DNA of 64,000 nucleotides from Bacteroidaceae bacterium. Lineage in GTDB: Bacteria; Bacteroidota; Bacteroidia; Bacteroidales; Bacteroidaceae. The stretch covers positions 62,001-126,000 of the forward strand of contig JAGAQH010000027.1 of the NCBI GenBank assembly GCA_017622815.1. The letters are read 5' to 3'. Position 1 is the first letter of the stretch. Each line of letters begins with the position of its first letter. Under the pieces are notes generated by a model that searched no databases, was not told where the DNA came from, and was given only the letters and a program-made list of their open reading frames with translations. Positions 58,640 through 64,000 of this stretch are shown in pieces. A program made the position numbers and the translations under genes.

Positions 58640-60847
58640 TTACTTATGTATGACACGGTCGTTCAGTTCAGCCAACTTTGCCTTGTTCCAACGGTCGGTG
58701 GTACCCACGAGGTAACCCGTGATGCGCTGGAGGCGGTCAATGTTGTGGCTGCCGCAACTGGGACATTCGTCCATCACCTTCTCGGCATTCTCGTAACCGC
58801 AATCCATGCAACGGTTGCGTGTATGGTTTACCGAGCCGTAACCGATATTGAACTTGTCCATCATGTCCACGATGTTCATCACGGCCTCGGGGTTGTGTGT
58901 GGCATCGCCGTCTATCTCCACGTAGAAGATGTGTCCGCCACCAGTCAGCGCATGGTATGGAGCCTCCACCTGAGCCTTGTGCAAGGCAGAGCACTTGTAG
59001 TAAACGGGCACATGGTTGGAGTTGGTATAGTAGTCCTTGTCGGTAACGCCGGGGATGATGCCGAACTTCTTCTTGTCGAACTTGGTAAAGCGGCCGGAAA
59101 GACCCTCGGCAGGAGTGGCCAGAACGCTGTAGTTATGCTGGTAGCGGTCGCAGAACTCCAGCACACGGTCGCGCATGTAGGTGACTATCTTCAGACCAAG
59201 TTCCTGACTCTCCTCGCTCTCACCGTGGTGCTTGCCAGTGAGGGCGATAAGACACTCTGCCAAGCCAATGAAACCGATACCCAGTGTACCCTGGTTGATG
59301 ACGGGGGCGATAGTCTCGTTGGGAGCAAGGTTCTCGCTACCTATCCACAGACCGCGCATGAGCAAGGGGAACTGCTTGGCGAAGGCGGTCTTCTGGAACT
59401 CCATACGGTCGTGCAGTTGCTGCGCAGTAACCTCCAGGAGGCTGTCCAACTTGGCAAAGAAGGCTGCTATGCGGTCCTCGCGGTCCTTGATGTTCATACA
59501 CTCGATGGCCAGGCGCACGATGTTGATGGTAGAGAAGGAGAGGTTACCGCGACCGATACTGGTCTTGGGGCCGAAACGGTTCTCGAACACGCGGGTACGG
59601 CAACCCATGGTAGCACACTCGTACTTGTAGCGCTCGGGATCGTTGATGTCCCACTTCTCGTGGTAGTTGTATGGGGCATCGAGATTGATGAAGTTGGGGA
59701 AGAAACGGCGTGCTGTCACCTGACAGGCATACTTGTAGAGGTCGTAGTTGCGGTCGGTGGGCAGATAACTTACGCCGCGCTTCTTCTTCCATATCTGTAT
59801 GGGGAAGATGGCAGTTTCGCCGTTGCCCACACCCTCGTAGGTACTCTTAAGCAACTCGCGTATGATGCAGCGTCCCTCGGCACTGATGTCCGTACCGTAG
59901 TTGATGGACGAGAACACCACCTGGTTGCCGCCACGAGAATGTATAGTGTTCATATTGTGGATGAACGCCTCCATGGACTGGTGCACACGTTCCACGGTCT
60001 TGTTGATGGCATGCTGGCGTATGCGCTCTCTGCCGGCAAGACCGGTCAGCGGGGTCTCGATGAAATCCTCTATCTCGCAGTTGTACAGTTCGCTGTAGTC
60101 CTCGGCATTCAGATCCTCCAACACCTTGACTTCCTCTATGAAACTCTTGCGCACGTATGGTGCCAGATAGAAATCGAAAGCCGGAATAGCCTGACCGCCG
60201 TGCATCTCGTTCTGCACAGTCTCCATGCTGATACAGCCCAGTATAGAAGCGGTCTCGATACGCTTTGCAGGACGGCTCTCGCCATGGCCGGCCTGGAATC
60301 CGTACTTCAGGATTCTGTCCAAAGGATGCTGGACGCAGGTCAACGACTTGGTAGGATAGTAATCCTTGTCGTGGATGTGCAGGTAGTTGTTGCTTACAGC
60401 CTCCTTCACCTCATCGCTCAGCAGATAGTCGTCCACGAAAGGCTTTGTGGTCTCGCTGGAGAACTTCATCATCATACCGGCAGGAGTGTCGGCATTCATG
60501 TTGGCATTCTCGCGGGTGACGTCGTTGTTCTTGATGTTTATTATCTCCAGGAAGATGTCGCGAGTCTTTGCCTTACGGGCAATGGTACGCGCACTACGGT
60601 ACTTAATGTATATTCTGGCAACGTCCGGACGGCTGGATTTCATCAGCTCGTCTTCCACCATATCCTGGATCTCCTCCACGGTCATCTGCGACTTGCCTCG
60701 CATGCTGACGCGGTCGGTAATTTTAGATATCAACTCGTTGTCTTCACCGGCATCTGTGGTAAGCATTGCCTTACGGATAGCGGCCGCTATCTTCTGCTCG
60801 TTGAAACCGACAATGCGTCCGTCTCTTTTAAGTACTGTCTGTATCAT
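58640..60847 (-). CDS. nrdD: Anaerobic (class III) ribonucleoside-triphosphate reductase
   Basis: A 735-residue glycyl-radical enzyme reducing NTPs to dNTPs without oxygen. An N-terminal ATP cone (MIQTVLKRDGRIVGFNEQKIAAAIRKAM) provides allosteric activity control. The catalytic barrel is followed by a four-cysteine zinc site (CMDCGYENAEK and CPSCGSHN). The glycyl radical is Gly711 in RITGYLVGT. The ATG at 60845-60847 is chosen since the frame upstream contains the promoter region. It is followed by nrdG. Presence of this pair fits an anaerobic lifestyle. Confidence 0.97.
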   Translation of the reverse strand: MIQTVLKRDGRIVGFNEQKIAAAIRKAMLTTDAGEDNELISKITDRVSMRGKSQMTVEEIQDMVEDELMKSSRPDVARIYIKYRSARTIARKAKTRDIFLEIINIKNNDVTRENANMNADTPAGMMMKFSSETTKPFVDDYLLSDEVKEAVSNNYLHIHDKDYYPTKSLTCVQHPLDRILKYGFQAGHGESRPAKRIETASILGCISMETVQNEMHGGQAIPAFDFYLAPYVRKSFIEEVKVLEDLNAEDYSELYNCEIEDFIETPLTGLAGRERIRQHAINKTVERVHQSMEAFIHNMNTIHSRGGNQVVFSSINYGTDISAEGRCIIRELLKSTYEGVGNGETAIFPIQIWKKKRGVSYLPTDRNYDLYKYACQVTARRFFPNFINLDAPYNYHEKWDINDPERYKYECATMGCRTRVFENRFGPKTSIGRGNLSFSTINIVRLAIECMNIKDREDRIAAFFAKLDSLLEVTAQQLHDRMEFQKTAFAKQFPLLMRGLWIGSENLAPNETIAPVINQGTLGIGFIGLAECLIALTGKHHGESEESQELGLKIVTYMRDRVLEFCDRYQHNYSVLATPAEGLSGRFTKFDKKKFGIIPGVTDKDYYTNSNHVPVYYKCSALHKAQVEAPYHALTGGGHIFYVEIDGDATHNPEAVMNIVDMMDKFNIGYGSVNHTRNRCMDCGYENAEKVMDECPSCGSHNIDRLQRITGYLVGTTDRWNKAKLAELNDRVIHK

Positions 60848-60941
60848 ACTGGGATAATGGGATAATGTGTTTCTAATATTATATAAGGTATACTCTCTCT
60901 GTGCTTCCGCCCTACCTGTTTTTTTTCGGGCGAAAAGCGTT

Positions 60942-60950
60942 GCAAATATA
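60942..60950 (-). promoter_or_regulatory. Bacteroidota -7 box for nrdD
   Basis: The minus strand reads TATATTTGC about 95 bases before the nrdD start. The leader contains the AT-rich motif ACCTTATATAATATTAG. The gap 60951-61146 beyond it has no gene, only an A/T hairpin CTTTTTCTT/AAAGAAAAAG near 61073-61097. Confidence 0.65.
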
Positions 60951-61146
60951 CGACAATAGACAATACCAGACAAGGATTTCAAACAAAAACTTTCCCGTTT
61001 TGGCAAACTTTTCATCTGCACAAAACGGGAAAGTTGTCCGGTTGTTTTTCTATTTTACTGATATTCAGCCGTCTTTTTCTTGACGTTAAAGAAAAAGTTT
61101 TCCAAAAGTGTCTTTTTACGCTTATTTATAAGCCGACATCACGAAA

Positions 61147-64000
61147 TTAGAATGTCACTACGTTCTGACGCTTGTCAACAAGCATGCCATTGGTGTGCTT
61201 CAAGGTGAATTTCTGCTTCTTCTTGGCCTTCATCTTCACGACCATCAGAGTGGTGTCACCCTCAATGTTCTGCTTCTCGCCCAGGTTGACGAAGGTGGGA
61301 TAAAGTACCTTGTCGCCATTGGTGTGCAGACGGTCGTATGTCATATTATACATTCCAGCAAGCGCAGGAGCCTCGACACCCACATATTCCCAATCCTGGG
61401 CGTTATAGGGAAGGGCCAGGCTCAAACCGTTCACGCTCTGCAGACCCTTGCCACTGATGGTAATGCTTGCAATGTCACCGGCATTGTACTGAGCCTTATC
61501 GGCCTTGATGCTGACCTCGCCTGCCACCGGAGCGGTCTTGCGGGGACTCACGCCATCGCTCAATGCCACTGCTACGGCCATAATGTCATACGCGTCCAAC
61601 AGACCGTTGCCGTTCAGGTCGCCCTTGCTCACATAGTCAAAGTCGCCGTCGCCCTTGCGCAAGCCGGTGTAGTTCATATAAGAAGTGAGGTCGTTCTCGT
61701 CCAACTTACCATCCAGATTGATGTCTCCGGGGATGTAGTATTCGGAATCGGGCTGACGGAAGATATACAGTTCGTGACCGGAACCGAAGTTACCCAGAGC
61801 CTCAGTCACCTTTATGCGGACGAAGCGTGCCTTGGGGGCATCCTTGAACACAACCTCCTTCACGTCACCGCTGCGTGCCCAGTCGAGAGCAACGGGGGCG
61901 CTCCAGTTCATGCGGTCCATGCTCACCTCATAGGAGGCCTTCAGTATTGTGCCGTTGCCGCCATCGGGACGTGGCATGTACTGCATCTTGTCAAGTATAT
62001 TGATGCTTCTCAGGTCTATCACAATATCGAACGGAACGGCAGTCTGTCCCCATGCGGTGTGCCAGATGCTTGTCTCGTCGAAGTCGAACATCTTGTCAAT
62101 GCCCTGTCCGCCCTGGTTTGCGCAAGTGGTTTCGGCACTGATTCCACGTATGGCAAAGCGCAGAGGATCGGCTGCCGTGGTAGCCTTCAGAGAGGTCCAG
62201 TCGCTAACACCGTCCTTGTTCACGCAACGTACCTTCACTTCGTAGGAGGTAGAAGCGGCAAGTCCGTCGATGGTGTACTCCGTGGCGGCAATGGTGCTAT
62301 ATATCTGTCCCTCGAACTCCAGTTCGTAGTAGTCGGCATTCTCCACTTCCTCCCATACCGGTGTCAGGGTGTAGGCATCGCTGCCCTCCATCTGTGCCTT
62401 CGGAGCCTGCAGGGCACCGGTATTGGCCAGAAGTTTGTCGGTGTTGTCCACAACAACCTTGGAAGCGGTCACGACAACCTCGTTGGCAACGACATCAGTT
62501 TCTGCCACATTCACCATCAGGGCAGAAACCTTCATGTACTTGTCCTCGGCATTCTGGCCATAGTAGTAACTGTTGGGGGTTGCCTTCCACGCCGCATAGT
62601 CAGAAACCTCGACGAGTTTAACCTTCTTGCCGCCAACCTTGGCTGCCACCTTGCCGGGCTTCTGGCTGCAGAACACGGTCAGGTGGGTGAACTTCTGCTT
62701 TTCAAAGCCCTTGAAACTGCCCTTGGTAGGCTCTACAGTAACGGTAAGGTTGCCTTTCCCGTCCAAATTGCTGTTCACCTTCGTTGTAGTGCTCTCGCCC
62801 TGGAGATATGCCTGGGTCTTGGCGTCATCGTCATAATCTGTGAATGAGGTGCTGCCCAAGGGGTATATTTCGTAAGCACGCATCTTGGGGTCTATCTCCA
62901 CTGGAGTGTTTGTTGTCTTATGCACGGGGATGATAGCACCACGCTTTATGAGCACAGGCAGTTTCCACAGGGGAGCAGGGAAGTTGTTGATGATGCGTCC
63001 GCCCTGGTACACATCGCCGGTGAAGTAGTCCACCCACTCGCCCTTGGGCAGGTAGATACCGTCGCGAACATCGTTGCCCTCCTTGTCAATACGTGTCTCC
63101 TTATATATAGGCGCCACCAGGATGCTGGGGCCGAACATGTACTGATACTCGGTGCGCTTGCCCAGAGTGTAGGGATTCTCCTCCTCCAGGAACATGGCAC
63201 GGATCATGGGTTTTCCGTCCACGGCCTCACGTGCTATGGTGTACTGGTAAGGAAGTATCTTTGACTTCAGTTTGAGGTAGTACCTGTTCAGGTCGGCAGC
63301 CTTGGGGCCGAGAGCCTGGGGATACTTGGGGCTTGAACCCCATCCGTCCATATTCAACTGCATGGGGCCGTAGGTCTTCCACTGGAAGTCACGCACGTTG
63401 ACCAGAAGGTTCTGTCCGCCGAAGATACCATCGGTATCGCTGGTGATGTTGGGCTGACCTGCCAGACCTGCACCGATGTAAGTGGGGATGTGGAAACGGA
63501 TATACTCCCATTCGCCACCCGTCTGGTCGCCCGACCATATACCGGCATAGCGCTGGGTACCTGCCCAACCGTCCAGAGAGATGATGAAGGGGCGTGCATC
63601 GTTGCCATAATAAGGCATAATCTGCGCCACATCGGCCACACCGTTCAGACCGAAGGAATAGCCTGCGCCAACCCATGCCACATCGGTCTTGAGGACACGC
63701 ACGCCGGCCACGCCAACCTCCTTCACTATGTCGCGCTGGAGCAGGGGTTCGATACCTTCCTTGGGATGCAGGTCGCTCTGTGTCCAGAGACCTATTTCCA
63801 CACCACGGCTACGGGCATAGTCGCCGAACTCCTTCAAGTTCTGAATGTTGCCGTCCAAAGAACCTGTCTGGCCATAGCCTGCGCCATAACCGTCGTTGGG
63901 AAGGAACCAACCCAGTGGGAAGTCATTGTCCAGATAACGGTCGAGGGCGGCGCGGGCAGAGAACTGGTAGTTGTTCTTCTCACCGTTCAGCGTTTCCTGC
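61147..64000 (-). CDS. GH31 glycoside hydrolase with Fn3, F5/8 C, dockerin and cohesin-like modules, 5' end outside window
   Basis: 950 codons of a large secreted GH31 (alpha-glucosidase family) enzyme; the frame is open past position 64000. The barrel shows LKTDVAWVG, whose Asp (63682-63684) is the likely nucleophile, and GIWSGDQTG, whose Asp is the likely acid/base. A GH31 beta-sandwich/DUF5110-like region follows, then Fn3 (about 62175-62400) and an F5/8 type C-like module (about 61755-62150). Two dockerin calcium loops come next (DINLDGKLDENDL and DLNGNGLLDAYDI, about 61561-61734). A final cohesin-like beta domain runs to the stop. It would act on alpha-glucans at the surface or outside the cell. 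Partner genes are not in view. Confidence 0.88.
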   Translation of the reverse strand, partial: QETLNGEKNNYQFSARAALDRYLDNDFPLGWFLPNDGYGAGYGQTGSLDGNIQNLKEFGDYARSRGVEIGLWTQSDLHPKEGIEPLLQRDIVKEVGVAGVRVLKTDVAWVGAGYSFGLNGVADVAQIMPYYGNDARPFIISLDGWAGTQRYAGIWSGDQTGGEWEYIRFHIPTYIGAGLAGQPNITSDTDGIFGGQNLLVNVRDFQWKTYGPMQLNMDGWGSSPKYPQALGPKAADLNRYYLKLKSKILPYQYTIAREAVDGKPMIRAMFLEEENPYTLGKRTEYQYMFGPSILVAPIYKETRIDKEGNDVRDGIYLPKGEWVDYFTGDVYQGGRIINNFPAPLWKLPVLIKRGAIIPVHKTTNTPVEIDPKMRAYEIYPLGSTSFTDYDDDAKTQAYLQGESTTTKVNSNLDGKGNLTVTVEPTKGSFKGFEKQKFTHLTVFCSQKPGKVAAKVGGKKVKLVEVSDYAAWKATPNSYYYGQNAEDKYMKVSALMVNVAETDVVANEVVVTASKVVVDNTDKLLANTGALQAPKAQMEGSDAYTLTPVWEEVENADYYELEFEGQIYSTIAATEYTIDGLAASTSYEVKVRCVNKDGVSDWTSLKATTAADPLRFAIRGISAETTCANQGGQGIDKMFDFDETSIWHTAWGQTAVPFDIVIDLRSINILDKMQYMPRPDGGNGTILKASYEVSMDRMNWSAPVALDWARSGDVKEVVFKDAPKARFVRIKVTEALGNFGSGHELYIFRQPDSEYYIPGDINLDGKLDENDLTSYMNYTGLRKGDGDFDYVSKGDLNGNGLLDAYDIMAVAVALSDGVSPRKTAPVAGEVSIKADKAQYNAGDIASITISGKGLQSVNGLSLALPYNAQDWEYVGVEAPALAGMYNMTYDRLHTNGDKVLYPTFVNLGEKQNIEGDTTLMVVKMKAKKKQKFTLKHTNGMLVDKRQNVVTF

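Noticed and set aside
58646-60865. 739-codon plus-strand open frame
   Set aside because: It is the exact antisense shadow of nrdD, which carries all class III reductase motifs on the minus strand.
60848-61021. 58-codon N-terminal extension of NrdD
   Set aside because: It contains the nrdD promoter box TATATTTGC, and family members start at the ATP cone (MIQTVLKRDG).
61073-61133. Terminator for the GH31 gene from the A/T hairpins CTTTTTCTT/AAAGAAAAAG and GCTTAT/ATAAGC
   Set aside because: On the minus strand neither stem is followed by a T tract and both are A/T-rich and weak, so I do not call a terminator.

Overview
The window looks like chromosomal DNA from a Bacteroidales bacterium, most likely in or near Prevotella. 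The GC content is moderate (a little above 50% in most genes). Most intergenic regions carry the Bacteroidota promoter box TAnnTTTG (commonly TACCTTTGC), and starts rarely have a Shine-Dalgarno sequence. Several families are Bacteroidota-specific in form or order: a roughly 300-residue NusB followed by yajC-ybbR-coaE-DUF5606, the lipoprotein TamL next to TamB, a serC-serA-DUF1015 cluster, and a DUF1599/BT_3928-like/tpiA/SPOR/folE cluster. Anaerobic ribonucleotide reductase (nrdD/nrdG) fits an anaerobe. Most of the window is core metabolism and envelope biogenesis; no prophage, conjugative element, insertion sequence with transposase or CRISPR array is visible.

Layout. 1-1.5 kb: partial ffh, a YqiA-type hydrolase and initiator tRNA-Met on the minus strand. 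1.7-10.8 kb: a TetR regulator, fabG, a pseudouridine synthase, then tamB and tamL. 11-21.8 kb: a nucleotidyltransferase, purL, a two-gene chromate-type transporter, tRNA-Pro, then serC-serA-small membrane protein-DUF1015-YigZ. 21.9-23 kb: an ECF sigma factor with a membrane partner. 23.3-26.6 kb, minus: nusB-yajC-ybbR-coaE-DUF5606. 26.8-30.3 kb: rplY, pth, hslR, lemA and a TPM-domain protein. 30.5-33 kb, minus: pepT, a DUF454 protein and a radical SAM/SPASM enzyme. 33.2-36.1 kb, minus: an AT-richer BlaI/BlaR1-type regulatory operon with a separate TonB-C protein. 36.7-46 kb: dnaG, an ABC exporter and nadK (minus), a DJ-1-family protein and recG, and an M48 peptidase with a TerB-like tail (minus). 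46.4-50.4 kb: a redox cluster of thioredoxin, a four-domain CoA-disulfide-reductase-like protein and OxyR. 50.8-56 kb: ndk, an M23/LysM endopeptidase, DUF1599, a DoxX-like protein, tpiA, a SPOR protein and folE. 56.6-64 kb, minus: GtrA, a CDP-alcohol phosphatidyltransferase, nrdG, nrdD and a partial GH31 enzyme carrying dockerin and cohesin-like modules.

The least ordinary content is intergenic. Six loci carry short tandem arrays with a 22-23 nt period, always at the 3' end of genes and mostly between convergent genes. The unit sequence differs between some loci, but the period is constant and most units contain a dyad. Three of the arrays share one unit and a common end motif. A 162-bp palindromic element with 17-bp perfect terminal inverted repeats and a 5-bp TTTAT duplication (a MITE by structure) sits between the nadK promoter and its start codon. 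Other repeats are a nested REP-like palindrome cluster at 30.3-30.5 kb, a 9-nt TATAG repeat upstream of the chromate transporter, a 25-nt sequence shared exactly by the pepT and dnaG promoters, and a recurring AT-rich CCTTATATATA motif. The BlaI gene is preceded by three evenly spaced operator-like dyads.
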